Source: Thiocystis violascens DSM 198 | Lineage (GTDB): Bacteria; Pseudomonadota; Gammaproteobacteria; Chromatiales; Chromatiaceae | Direction of reading: 5' to 3' | NCBI RefSeq assembly: GCF_000227745.2 | Contig: NC_018012.1 | Location: 4,878,501 to 4,942,500, forward strand | Length of the DNA: 64,000 nt | Part shown: positions 15,542 to 23,571 of the stretch, one piece after another | How positions within the stretch are numbered: the first letter of the stretch is position 1 | Layout of the letters: the number at the start of each line of letters is the position of its first letter | The notes under the pieces: generated by a model | The model's input: only the letters and a program-made list of their open reading frames with translations | What the model was told of the DNA's origin: nothing | The model's database searches: none | Program-made: the position numbers and the translations under genes

Positions 15542-16735
15542 GAGGGTGTAGACAAAATCAAACCGTTGTGGTCAACCGCCGCAGCAGGATGCGCGCCTCC
15601 GCCAGCCAAACCCAGGTTTCGGAGACCGCTGGCAGACGGTCATGATGCATGATCAATCGACGGGCACGCTCATTCCACGCATGGGTGCGCTCGACAACCC
15701 AGCGCTTCGGCAGCGGAACGAAGCCGTCGGCGTTGGCGATCACCACTCGGTCAGGCGCCCCGTCCACGTGCCAGGAGCCAACGCTTTTGTTGGCTGGATG
15801 GCGCACGACTTCCACGCGGATCGCGTGGGTCTGCTCGGTGGTTTGGGCAAATTGACCGGCGTAGGCGCTATCGACAAACAGCGTGTTGATCTGGGGGTAC
15901 TTGGCGGCCGCGTCAGCGACGGCGCCCGAGGCGGCATCGCGGTCCTGAAGATTGGCCGCGACCACGCTCACCGCCAACACGAACCCCAAGGTATCGACCA
16001 CCAGGCTGCGCTTGCGCCCCTTGACCTGCTTGCCCGCATCAAAGCCGCTCGGTCCACCCTGCGGCGAGCCGCGGGTCGATTGCGCATCCAGCACCGCCGC
16101 CGTCGGCGCGATCTCACGCCCCTCGCGTTCGCGCCATTGCCCCCGCAGTCGATCATGCATCTGCTCAAACTTCCCAGCCGCACTCCAACGGCGAAACGTC
16201 TTGTAGACATTCTGCCAAGGCGCGAAATCGTGCGGCAGCATCCGCCACGCGCACCCCGTGCGCACCACGTAGCAACACGCCTCCAGGATGCTCCGGCGCG
16301 ACACGCGGGGCGGTTGACCCCGCCCGCCCGGCATCTCAAAGAGAGCGGCGACCAAGTCCCACTCCGCATCGGTCAGACAACTTGGGTAGCTTTGGTCGGG
16401 GTCGTGGCGACGATGCGCATCCGTATACCCATACCGACGCGGCGTTGCGCGCGCTTGCGCCTCGAGACCACTCTCGCCCCGGAGGCGCGTGACGCCCGCC
16501 TCCCGCAAGGACTTGCGAATCGTTGCTTCATGAGCCTCGATTCCCGTCCGTGCCGCGAGTTCCCGGGCAATCTCTGACAGCGTGGAGGTCGGGCGATCCG
16601 TGACAATTTGACGCAATACCGCTTGCTCCGCCTCGTGAATCTTGGGGGGACGACCAGCTTTCGACATCAGCGCACACCAGCTCAGTTGTAGACTGGTATA
16701 CAAATAGCAGCTCAATTATTTTTGTCTACACCCTC
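15542..16735 (-). mobile_element. IS5-family insertion sequence, copy 2 (1194 bp)
   Basis: It is identical in length and ends to the copy at 8932-10125 but inverted. The target duplication CGA is perfect (15539-15541 and 16736-16738), so this is a simple insertion into the ring-nuclease gene. Confidence 0.95.
15558..16667 (-). CDS. IS5-family transposase, copy 2
   Basis: This 369-aa protein reads the same as the transposase at 9000-10109, with the helix-turn-helix N-terminus, LTDAEWDLVAALFE and the DDE blocks. The start is the ATG at 16667; an upstream TTG at 16715 is possible. Confidence 0.93.
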   Translation of the reverse strand: MSKAGRPPKIHEAEQAVLRQIVTDRPTSTLSEIARELAARTGIEAHEATIRKSLREAGVTRLRGESGLEAQARATPRRYGYTDAHRRHDPDQSYPSCLTDAEWDLVAALFEMPGGRGQPPRVSRRSILEACCYVVRTGCAWRMLPHDFAPWQNVYKTFRRWSAAGKFEQMHDRLRGQWREREGREIAPTAAVLDAQSTRGSPQGGPSGFDAGKQVKGRKRSLVVDTLGFVLAVSVVAANLQDRDAASGAVADAAAKYPQINTLFVDSAYAGQFAQTTEQTHAIRVEVVRHPANKSVGSWHVDGAPDRVVIANADGFVPLPKRWVVERTHAWNERARRLIMHHDRLPAVSETWVWLAEARILLRRLTTTV

Positions 16736-17300
16736 CGAGCGAGGGATAATAAAACTCGCGATGACTCTCGAAGGGCGCGGACACCAGCACATGAGAGAGG
16801 CGATCCTGCGCGCGCCCGAACAGCGACAGGGCATAGCCGACGAAATAGCCCATGCTCTTGCGCCCTCCCGCGATGGAGACATGCAGCGCGCAGCGCGCAT
16901 CGTCGGTGAAGCCGCGCACCAGATCCGTAATGAAATCGGCGGCGCAAACATTGTCGTCGGGAGAGCGAATGTCTTCCAGCGCGCGTCCGTCGCGACCGGC
17001 AATGACATGGATGTGTTCGGGCGAAAAGGCGATGGCCGGCAGGGCGTATTCGCGCCGTAACCGTTCAACCCAGCCGATGGCCGGCGAGAGGAGATTCAGC
17101 CGCGCGTGCTCGGCTCCCTGCACAGTGGTGATGAGATGGATCTCGGTTGGAACCAGGCGGGGATCCTGTTTCCAGAGGGCATAGATGGTTTCGGTCACGA
17201 CCTGGGGGGACAGACCGGTGACGACCAGCAATACCTGACGCGGATAGAGCGCTGGTCCGTGGGTCGGAGCTTCCTCGCTGGTTGATCTCGTCGCGTGCAT
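16736..17300 (-). pseudogene. CRISPR ring-nuclease (NE0113 family) gene, 5' part
   Basis: The frame from ATG 17300 encodes PRQVLLVVTGLSPQVVTETI, HLITTVQGAEHARLNLLS and LHVSIAGGRKSMGYFVGYAL. This is the CARF domain of the NE0113/TIGR02584 family, whose members have been linked to cleavage of cyclic tetra-adenylate. The LLVVTGLSPQVVTE strand-turn and AGGRKSMG loop are the ligand-contact regions expected in this fold. About 188 codons precede the IS. This gene would be the off-switch for Csx1 and is now interrupted. It is the most upstream gene of the cas operon, so the promoter should lie in 17301-17480. Confidence 0.8.
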
Positions 17301-17766
17301 GGCACTCGTCTCCCTTGGTACCGCTAGACGGTCTAAAAACGCGACGCGGCATCCCTGCCTCCCTGGCCTCGGAACAAGCCCCGGCGCGTGGCGGTATCCT
17401 GCCGCAAGGCGCATGAGGACGTCGGTTTCGCAAGCTTGCGTGATCCTGTCCTTTCCCGTTTCGTGAAGCATCTTACACGTAGGAGCCCGCTTGCGGGCGA
17501 CGTGACTCGCCAAAATGCCTTCCGTGTGACCCACCCGTCGCCCGCAAGCGTGCTCCTACGGGGTTTGACGCTACACGGAAAATCGACGCGAGCAGGCAAA
17601 CAGATGGAAAAATTGCCTCGGGCACGGTGGCGCCGAACTCAATGGCTCGTATGACCCTGCTGAGTCAGCGGTACGTGTCGTGTTATTCCGAAACCGGCCG
17701 AAGGGGTGCGGAATGACGGAACACGGCTATACTCTCGCGATTTCCAGCTGCTTCGCCGAACGTCCG
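17301..17766. other. Intergenic region between the cas operon and fumarase
   Basis: These 466 bp hold no convincing gene. They contain an imperfect REP-like pair (17478-17560) and, near 17733, a TATACT box that could serve as -10 for the fumarase gene. The promoter for the leftward cas operon should also be here but I cannot identify it. Confidence 0.6.
17478..17560. repeat. REP-like inverted pair (GTAGGAGCCCGCTTGCGGGC)
   Basis: The arm GTAGGAGCCCGCTTGCGGGC begins at 17479 and the opposing arm TCGCCCGCAAGCGTGCTCCT begins at 17538. One more half-unit with TCGCCCGCAAGCGGGCTCCT is at 61904-61925. The two arms face each other around a 36-bp centre, the usual arrangement of paired REP sequences in gammaproteobacteria. 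Confidence 0.75.
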
Positions 17767-19290
17767 ATGACCACCATCCGCGAGACCGATTTCATCCAAA
17801 GTATCGCCGACGCGCTTCAGTTCATTTCCTACTATCACCCGCGCGACTACATCCAGTCACTGGCCGCCGCCTACGCGGCCGAGGAATCCCCGGCGGCGCG
17901 CGACGCCATGGCGCAGATCCTGGTCAATTCGCGGATGTGCGCGGAGGGTCATCGTCCGATCTGCCAGGACACCGGCATGGTGGTCGTCTTCCTGAAGATC
18001 GGCATGGAGGTGCGCTGGGAAGCGACGCGCGGCGTGCAGGCGATGGTCGACGAGGGCGTGCGCCGGGCCTATCGGGATCCGGATAACCTGCTGCGCGCGT
18101 CCATGGTCTCGCCGCCGATCGGCACGCGCAAGAATACCGGGGACAACACGCCGGCGGTGGTCCACTGCGAGCTGGTGCCCGGTGACGGGGTCGAAGTCCG
18201 GCTGGCCGCCAAGGGCGGCGGCTCCGAGAACAAATCCAAGTTCGCGATCCTCAACCCGAGCGACAGTCTGGTCGATTGGGTGCTGCAAACGGTCCCGACC
18301 ATGGGGGCCGGCTGGTGTCCGCCGGGCATGCTCGGCATCGGTATCGGCGGCTCGTCGGAGAAGGCGATGCTGCTGGCCAAGGAATCGCTGCTCGGACCGA
18401 TCGACATCCATGAACTCAAGGCGCGCGGCCCCTCCGACCCCATCGAGGAATTGCGGTTGGAACTCTACGAAAAGGTCAACGCGCTCGGCATCGGCGCCCA
18501 GGGCCTGGGCGGTCTGACCACGGTGCTGGATGTCAAGATCCTGACCTACCCGACCCACGCCGCCTCGCTGCCTGTGGCCATCATCCCCAATTGCGCGGCC
18601 ACCCGTCATCTGGAGTTCACCCTGGACGGCTCCGGCCCGGTGACCTTGACGCAGCCCAGTCTGGACGATTGGCCCGAGATCGTCTGGGATGCCGCGACCG
18701 GCGCGCGCCGGATCGATCTCGACGGCATCACCCGCGAGGAGATCGCCACCTGGAAGCCCGGCGACCGGCTGCTGCTCTCCGGCAAACTGCTGACCGGGCG
18801 CGACGCAGCGCACCAGCGCATCGCCGACCTGCTCGACCGTGGCGAGCCGCTGCCGGACGGGGTCGACCTGCGCAATCGGTTTATCTACTACGTCGGCCCG
18901 GTCGATCCGGTGCGCGACGAGGTGGTCGGTCCCGCCGGTCCCACCACGGCCACCCGCATGGACAAATTCACCGAACGGATGCTCGGCGCAACCGGATTGA
19001 TCGGCATGATCGGCAAGGCCGAGCGCGGCCCGGCGGCCATCGAGTCGATCAAGCGCCATGGCGCCGTCTATCTAATGGCCGTCGGCGGCGCGGCCTATCT
19101 GGTCGCCAGGGCGATCAAAAGCTCCCGACCGATCGCCTTCGCGGATCTCGGGATGGAGGCGATCCGCGAATTCGAGGTCGCGGACATGCCGGTCACGGTC
19201 GCGGTCGACAGCCGGGGCGAATCGGTCCACCAGACCGGCCCGGCGCGGTGGCGCAATACGGCCATTCTCAACCTGACCCGAACCCTTTAG
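17767..19290 (+). CDS. fumA: Class I fumarate hydratase
   Basis: This is an oxygen-sensitive [4Fe-4S] fumarase interconverting fumarate and malate in the citric acid cycle. The 507-aa single-chain form fuses alpha (N-terminal) and beta (C-terminal) domains. Visible motifs include GHRPICQDTGMVVVF, GGGSENKSKFAIL, GAGWCPPGMLGIGIGGSSEK and IIPNCAATRHLEF, with Cys residues for the cluster, and the beta-domain GPTTATRMDKFTERML. I chose ATG 17767 (TTIRETDFIQS), which gives the usual length; an in-frame upstream start would add 29 residues with no family support. It stands alone, 49 bp before yceH. A TATACT box near 17733 suits a promoter. Confidence 0.95.
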   Translation: MTTIRETDFIQSIADALQFISYYHPRDYIQSLAAAYAAEESPAARDAMAQILVNSRMCAEGHRPICQDTGMVVVFLKIGMEVRWEATRGVQAMVDEGVRRAYRDPDNLLRASMVSPPIGTRKNTGDNTPAVVHCELVPGDGVEVRLAAKGGGSENKSKFAILNPSDSLVDWVLQTVPTMGAGWCPPGMLGIGIGGSSEKAMLLAKESLLGPIDIHELKARGPSDPIEELRLELYEKVNALGIGAQGLGGLTTVLDVKILTYPTHAASLPVAIIPNCAATRHLEFTLDGSGPVTLTQPSLDDWPEIVWDAATGARRIDLDGITREEIATWKPGDRLLLSGKLLTGRDAAHQRIADLLDRGEPLPDGVDLRNRFIYYVGPVDPVRDEVVGPAGPTTATRMDKFTERMLGATGLIGMIGKAERGPAAIESIKRHGAVYLMAVGGAAYLVARAIKSSRPIAFADLGMEAIREFEVADMPVTVAVDSRGESVHQTGPARWRNTAILNLTRTL

Positions 19291-19339
19291 TCGTCAGGCC
19301 AACAGCGCTTGATGGCCTCAACACGAGAACCGATCGATC

Positions 19340-20026
19340 ATGTCCGCCGAGAACGCTTCCGCCACGCCCGACGCACTCCTGAATCCGATCGAGGCGCGCA
19401 TCGTCGGTTGTCTGATGGAAAAACAACGCACCACGCCGGAGCAGTATCCGCTGACGCTGAACAGTCTGGTGAGTGCCTGCAACCAGAAGAGCGCCCGTCA
19501 TCCCGTGATGAACCTGACACCGGGCGAGGTCGGGCATGCCGTGAACCGGTTGCGCGATCGCGGTCTGATCCACGCCAGTCTCTCCGGGCGCTCCGAACGC
19601 TTCGATCACAAGCTGGTCGGAACCTTCTTTCTCAGTCGCCAGGAACAGGCGCTCTTGTGCGCGCTGATGCTGCGCGGACCGCAAACGCTCGGCGAATTGC
19701 GGACCAACACGGCACGTCTGGCGGATTTCGCGGACCTGGATCAGGTTTCGACAATCCTGCGGGGCATGGCAACCCGAGACCATGCCCTGGTCCTCGAATT
19801 GCCGAGATCGCCCGGCAAGCGCGAGGAGCGCTACGCGCATCTACTGTGCGGTCAGCCAAGGACAGAGGATCTTGCCGACGTCGAGCCAAGAACGGGAGCG
19901 TCCGCAGGCGTTGCGGCGCAAGACAGCCGGATCGAGGCGCTGGAGTCGGAAGTCGCCTCCCTGCGCGCCGAGTTGGATCGGCTCTGGGAACTCACCGGGC
20001 TGGCGGATCAACGTGGGGATGCATGA
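19340..20026 (+). CDS. yceH: YceH family protein (DUF480)
   Basis: This 228-aa protein starts with LNPIEARIVGCLMEKQRTTP and contains NQKSARHPVMNLTPGEV, both diagnostic of YceH, a tandem winged-helix protein of unknown role. The C-terminal tail (DSRIEALESEVASLRAELDR) is a short coiled coil common in the family. It is preceded closely by fumarase, so co-transcription is possible. The start at ATG 19340 is the only good candidate. Confidence 0.92.
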   Translation: MSAENASATPDALLNPIEARIVGCLMEKQRTTPEQYPLTLNSLVSACNQKSARHPVMNLTPGEVGHAVNRLRDRGLIHASLSGRSERFDHKLVGTFFLSRQEQALLCALMLRGPQTLGELRTNTARLADFADLDQVSTILRGMATRDHALVLELPRSPGKREERYAHLLCGQPRTEDLADVEPRTGASAGVAAQDSRIEALESEVASLRAELDRLWELTGLADQRGDA

Positions 20027-20044
20027 CGCGATCACCCGCTGACC

Positions 20045-20149
20045 CGCTGCCATGAAGTGAAGCCGTTCCGCTGCCGTTAAGTGAAGCCGTTCCGCTGCCG
20101 TTAAGTGAAGCCGTTCGTGGTGAGGCCCTCGAACCATGAACGGCTTCAC
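20045..20149. repeat. Tandem 24-bp units ending in a hairpin
   Basis: Three 24-bp units of the form CGCTGCCRTKAAGTGAAGCC (first 20 bases) start at 20045, 20069 and 20093. The last unit runs into a hairpin with GAAGCCGTTCGTGGTGAGG and the return arm CCATGAACGGCTTCA. The repeat belongs to the same dispersed family as 47130-47219 and the elements at 7043 and 39763. Confidence 0.8.
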
Positions 20150-20234
20150 GCGCCGAGCCCCGGATTTCCCGTCCGTCTCCCCCCTTCGACCGACCTGGTT
20201 CGATCCCCTATCGGGCAACATCCCCGGCGGCTGC

Positions 20235-21572
20235 CTAATCCAGCGCCTCCACCGGACGCGCCCACAGATCATGGTCGCCCGCGTCCGTCACCTCGACCTC
20301 GATGAAATCGCCAAGATCGATCTCCCATTCCCCTGGAATGATGACCTCGCCATCGATCTCGGGCGCGTCGGCATAACTGCGCGCGATGATGGCGTCTTCG
20401 GTGACCTCGTCCACTAGCACGGTCAGTCGCTGCCCGATGCGCGCGGCCAGCTTCTCGCGGCTGATGTCCGCCTGGACGGCCATGAAGCGTTCCAGCCGTT
20501 CCTGTTTGAGCGGCTCAGGCACGGGGTCTGGCAGGTCGTTGGCGGCGGCGCCGTCGACCGGCGAGTAGGCAAAACAGCCGACGCGGTCCAGCCTGGCGGC
20601 GCGGAGAAAGTCCAGCAATTCCGCGAATTCGGCTTCGGTCTCGCCGGGAAAACCGACGATGAAGGTGCTGCGCAGCACCAGCTCCGGGCATTGCGCGCGC
20701 CAGCGCTCCAATCGCTCCAGCACCTTCTCGGTCGCCGCGGGGCGGCGCATGGCCCGCAACACGCGCTCGCTGCCATGCTGTAATGGCATGTCCAGATAGG
20801 GCAGGATCAAACCCTCGCCCATCAGCGGAATCAGCTCGTCGACATGCGGATAGGGATAGACATAGTGCAGCCGGATCCAGGCGGGCAGATCGCTCAAGGC
20901 GCGTGCCAGTTCGGTGAGATGCGTCCGCAGCGCCCGACCCTTCCAGATGTCCGTCCGGTGACGCAGATCGACGCCATAGGCGCTGGTGTCCTGCGAAATG
21001 ACCAGCAGTTCGCGCACCCCGGACTCGACCAGGCGGTGCGCCTCGTCGAGCACCTCGCCGATGCCCCGACTGACCAGATCGCCGCGCAGACTGGGGATGA
21101 TGCAGAAGCTGCAACGATGATTGCAGCCCTCGGAGATCTTGAGATAGGCATAGTGTCGGGGCGTGAGCTTCACGCCCTGTGACGGCACCAGACTGGTAAA
21201 AGGATCGTGCGGCGCCGGCAGTTGGGCATGCACGGCGGCCATGACCTCGTCCAGCGCCTGGGGGCCGGTGATGGCCAGCACCTGGGGATGCGCTTGACGC
21301 ACCAGTTCGGCGCGCGCGCCCAGACAGCCGGTGACCACCACCCGTCCGTTTTCGGCCAGCGCCTCGCCGATGGCATCCAGCGATTCCTCCACCGCGGCAT
21401 CGATGAAGCCGCAGGTGTTGACGATCACCAGATCGGCGCCTTCATAACTTGGCTGGATACCGTAGCCCTCGGCGCGCAGTTGCGTGAGGATGCGTTCGGA
21501 GTCGACCGTGGCCTTGGGGCAGCCAAGGCTGACGAAACCGACGTTCGGGGGATTGATGCTTGAATTTTGCAA
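20235..21572 (-). CDS. rimO: Ribosomal protein S12 methylthiotransferase RimO
   Basis: RimO adds a methylthio group to the conserved aspartate of ribosomal protein S12 using two Fe-S clusters and SAM. The UPF0004 domain opens VGFVSLGCPKATVDSERIL, with further Cys in NTCGFID and TGCLGAR; the radical-SAM motif CNHRCSFCIIPSLRG follows; a TRAM domain (LTVLVDEVTEDAIIARSYAD) ends the protein. About 445 aa is the normal length. The start is uncertain: I take TTG 21572 (QNSSINPPNVGF); an upstream TTG would add 23 poorly conserved residues. It is on the opposite strand from its neighbours. Confidence 0.95.
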   Translation of the reverse strand: MQNSSINPPNVGFVSLGCPKATVDSERILTQLRAEGYGIQPSYEGADLVIVNTCGFIDAAVEESLDAIGEALAENGRVVVTGCLGARAELVRQAHPQVLAITGPQALDEVMAAVHAQLPAPHDPFTSLVPSQGVKLTPRHYAYLKISEGCNHRCSFCIIPSLRGDLVSRGIGEVLDEAHRLVESGVRELLVISQDTSAYGVDLRHRTDIWKGRALRTHLTELARALSDLPAWIRLHYVYPYPHVDELIPLMGEGLILPYLDMPLQHGSERVLRAMRRPAATEKVLERLERWRAQCPELVLRSTFIVGFPGETEAEFAELLDFLRAARLDRVGCFAYSPVDGAAANDLPDPVPEPLKQERLERFMAVQADISREKLAARIGQRLTVLVDEVTEDAIIARSYADAPEIDGEVIIPGEWEIDLGDFIEVEVTDAGDHDLWARPVEALD

Positions 21573-21707
21573 CGAAGTCGTCCATAAAATGCCGCTTGGC
21601 GATCCTGCAAGGATAACCGAGTCAGAGTCGCTCAATCGCAATCACAGAATGTTCCGGCCTTTCGCCAGGGGCACGGGATCCACTTAGAGAGATGGGACGG
21701 ACAGAGC

Positions 21708-21845
21708 ATGAAAAGCTGTACCCTCTGCAAATACAGTACCGTTTGCAACGACCTGCCAGGCATCTGCATCCTGCTTCCCTACGTCGCCATCGCGGTCGTC
21801 GTGGTTTCGCTCGGTTATCTTTTCGTGACCCAGGAATTGATCTGA
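21708..21845 (+). CDS. Small Cys-rich single-pass membrane protein (45 aa)
   Basis: The reading is MKSCTLCKYSTVCNDLPGIC followed by a hydrophobic helix (LLPYVAIAVVVVSLGYLF) and a short tail. The spacing C-x2-C-x5-C-x6-C suggests a metal or Fe-S site on the N-terminal side of the membrane. The start ATG 21708 is preceded by GGGACGGACAG, an acceptable ribosome-binding region. The stop lies 13 bp before the ispH ATG, so the two are probably co-transcribed. I do not recognise the family. IspH itself is a [4Fe-4S] enzyme, so a link in cluster supply or electron delivery is conceivable but only inferred. Confidence 0.55.
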   Translation: MKSCTLCKYSTVCNDLPGICILLPYVAIAVVVVSLGYLFVTQELI

Positions 21846-21858
21846 TCCAGTGGCTGCC

Positions 21859-22812
21859 ATGACGATCCTTCTCGCCAATCCCCGCGGTTTTTGCGCCGGC
21901 GTCGACCGTGCCATCGCCATCGTCGATCGCGTCCTCGAACGTTATGGCGCGCCCGTCTATGTCCGTCATGAAGTGGTGCATAACCGCTACGTAGTCGAGG
22001 ATCTGCGACAGCGTGGCGCCATCTTCATCGAGGATCTGGCGGAGGTTCCCGGCGGCGCCACCCTCGTCTTCAGCGCCCACGGCGTCCCGCAACAGGTGCG
22101 TCAGGAGGCGGAAGCGCGCGGGCTGCGGGTCTTCGACGCCACCTGTCCGCTGGTCACCAAGGTGCATCTGGAAGTCGCGCGCTATTGCAAAAACGGCATC
22201 GCCGTCATCCTGATCGGACATCGCGGACACCCGGAGGTCGAAGGCACGCTGGGGCAGTGTCTCGGTAGCGGCGGCGCCATTCGTCTGGTGGAAACGGCCG
22301 ACGAGATCGCGGGACTCGACATCCCCGATCCCGAGCGCTTGGCCTATGTCACCCAGACGACGCTCTCGGTGGATGACAGCCGCGCGATCATCGAGGCCCT
22401 GCGGGCGCGTTTCCCCGCCATCCAGGGGCCGAAAAAGAGCGATATCTGCTACGCCACCCAGAACCGGCAGGACGCGGTGCGCGAGCTTGCCAGCCGCTGC
22501 GATCTGCTGCTGGTGGTGGGTTCGCCCAACAGCTCCAACTCCAATCGGTTGCGCGAATTGTCCGAGCGACAGGGCTGCACCGCCTATCTGATCGACGGCC
22601 CCGAGGATATTCGCCGCGACTGGCTCGCCCAGTCTCCGCGCATCGGCCTGACCGCGGGCGCCTCGGCGCCCGCGATCCTGGTGGAACAGGTCATCGCCAG
22701 ACTCCAGGAGTGGGGCGCGGACGGCATCGAGGAACAGGACGGCATCCGCGAGCAGGTCGTGTTTCCGCTCCCGCGCGAACTCGCCGCGGACACCTCCGCC
22801 ACCCTGGAATAG
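21859..22812 (+). CDS. ispH: 4-hydroxy-3-methylbut-2-enyl diphosphate reductase IspH
   Basis: IspH is the last enzyme of the non-mevalonate isoprenoid pathway and makes IPP and DMAPP, needed here for carotenoids, quinones and the bacteriochlorophyll tail. The 317-aa protein has the three cluster cysteines in PRGFCAGVDRAI, FDATCPLVTKVH and the SDICYATQNRQ region, plus GSPNSSNSNRLRELS and AGASAPAILV. ATG 21859 fits the family; a GTG at 21850 would add three residues. The length is complete. Confidence 0.96.
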   Translation: MTILLANPRGFCAGVDRAIAIVDRVLERYGAPVYVRHEVVHNRYVVEDLRQRGAIFIEDLAEVPGGATLVFSAHGVPQQVRQEAEARGLRVFDATCPLVTKVHLEVARYCKNGIAVILIGHRGHPEVEGTLGQCLGSGGAIRLVETADEIAGLDIPDPERLAYVTQTTLSVDDSRAIIEALRARFPAIQGPKKSDICYATQNRQDAVRELASRCDLLLVVGSPNSSNSNRLRELSERQGCTAYLIDGPEDIRRDWLAQSPRIGLTAGASAPAILVEQVIARLQEWGADGIEEQDGIREQVVFPLPRELAADTSATLE

Positions 22813-23129
22813 ACCGGGCGATACCAATGGCGCCTTCGCTAAATGTTGCGTAAATGAAACGACTCGCGCGAGTTTCGCGACGTTGTTCTTGTCTGTGTTT
22901 TCTTTGGATTTGACTGGATTCGTTAGTTGCGTCACGAAATCTTCGTGATTTCGGAGTTGTCGATTGTTGCATTTCAATCTAAACTAAAGCGCAAGAGATG
23001 CAGCATGTGACCAAAAAGGAACGCCCTGTTGTGCGGTTGCTCCAAAATTAGGTTCGGTTGGCAGCTCAGCCGGTTTCCCGGGCGGGATACCAGGCGACTC
23101 CACAAAAGAATCCACTGAGACGAACAACC
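22813..23129. other. Intergenic region without a recognised gene
   Basis: These 317 bp carry no convincing ORF. The middle is relatively AT-rich. The last 80 bases include CAGCTCAGCCGGTTTCCCGG, which could form local structure ahead of the small gene at 23130, but they match no riboswitch class I know. Confidence 0.5.
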
Positions 23130-23405
23130 ATGTTTGACAAAACCGAAAACACGATTCGCTATAAATGGGATCCAAAAACCTACACCGGCTTCAAATTGCG
23201 TTTTGACGCCGACGGCGCCGCGAAGGGTGGCCACTGCTGCTTTCATGTCGAAGACTGGACCTGCAGGACCGTGACCAACGAATGGCCGTGCGAGGATCTG
23301 AACGAGGCGCTGGAAGTGCTCAACCATTTCTTCACCGTCGACATCAACAATGAGCGCGAGCGTCTGAGCGCTTGGTTGCCCGCCGAGTACCGCGCGGCGG
23401 CCTAG
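23130..23405 (+). CDS. Small acidic protein of unknown function (91 aa)
   Basis: This soluble protein has no signal peptide or membrane segment. It is rich in Asp, Glu and Trp: YKWDPKTYTGFKLRFDADG, then GGHCCFHVEDWTCRTVTNEW with three cysteines. I do not recognise a domain. The gene is monocistronic as it stands, between a 317-bp spacer and a strong intrinsic terminator 28 bp after the stop. The codon use looks like that of the neighbours. The clear terminator makes it likely to be expressed. Confidence 0.7.
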   Translation: MFDKTENTIRYKWDPKTYTGFKLRFDADGAAKGGHCCFHVEDWTCRTVTNEWPCEDLNEALEVLNHFFTVDINNERERLSAWLPAEYRAAA

Positions 23406-23433
23406 TCCTTCAGCGCCATCAAGCATTCGTCAG

Positions 23434-23457
23434 GGGCCGTTCGCGGCCCTTTTTTTT
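23434..23457 (+). terminator. Intrinsic terminator
   Basis: A perfect 6-bp stem GGGCCG/CGGCCC closes on a TTCG tetraloop and is followed by eight Ts. It ends the small gene at 23130-23405 and insulates soeABC. Confidence 0.92.
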
Positions 23458-23500
23458 GTCTCGGGCGCATCGATTTCTTAATTCCTAATATTGTGTGGGT

Positions 23501-23530
23501 TTGAAACATCCAGTGTCTGGCGCTTAGAAT
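23501..23530 (+). promoter_or_regulatory. Putative sigma70 promoter of soeABC
   Basis: TTGAAA (23501-23506) and TAGAAT (23525-23530) are separated by 18 bp, about 40 bp upstream of the soeA ATG. It lies directly after the terminator, where a promoter is needed. No operator was identified. Confidence 0.55.
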
Positions 23531-23571
23531 GCGGGCCTTGTCTCGTTTCGATCCCGCCGAAGGTATCCCTC

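Noticed and set aside
8932..16735. Inversion of the 5.4-kb segment between the two oppositely oriented IS5 copies
   Set aside because: The ring-nuclease gene continues in frame and in the same direction across copy 2, and its CGA duplication matches, so the present orientation is original at that end.
18270..18290. A match of about 14 bp between the fumarase gene (GATTGGGTGCTGCA) and the CRISPR repeat end
   Set aside because: It encodes the conserved DWVLQ of fumarase, has no neighbouring repeat, and is best seen as chance.
22813..23129. Possible riboswitch ahead of the 91-aa gene
   Set aside because: Local pairing is possible but no known class (cobalamin, TPP, SAM, fluoride, Moco) fits what can be seen.
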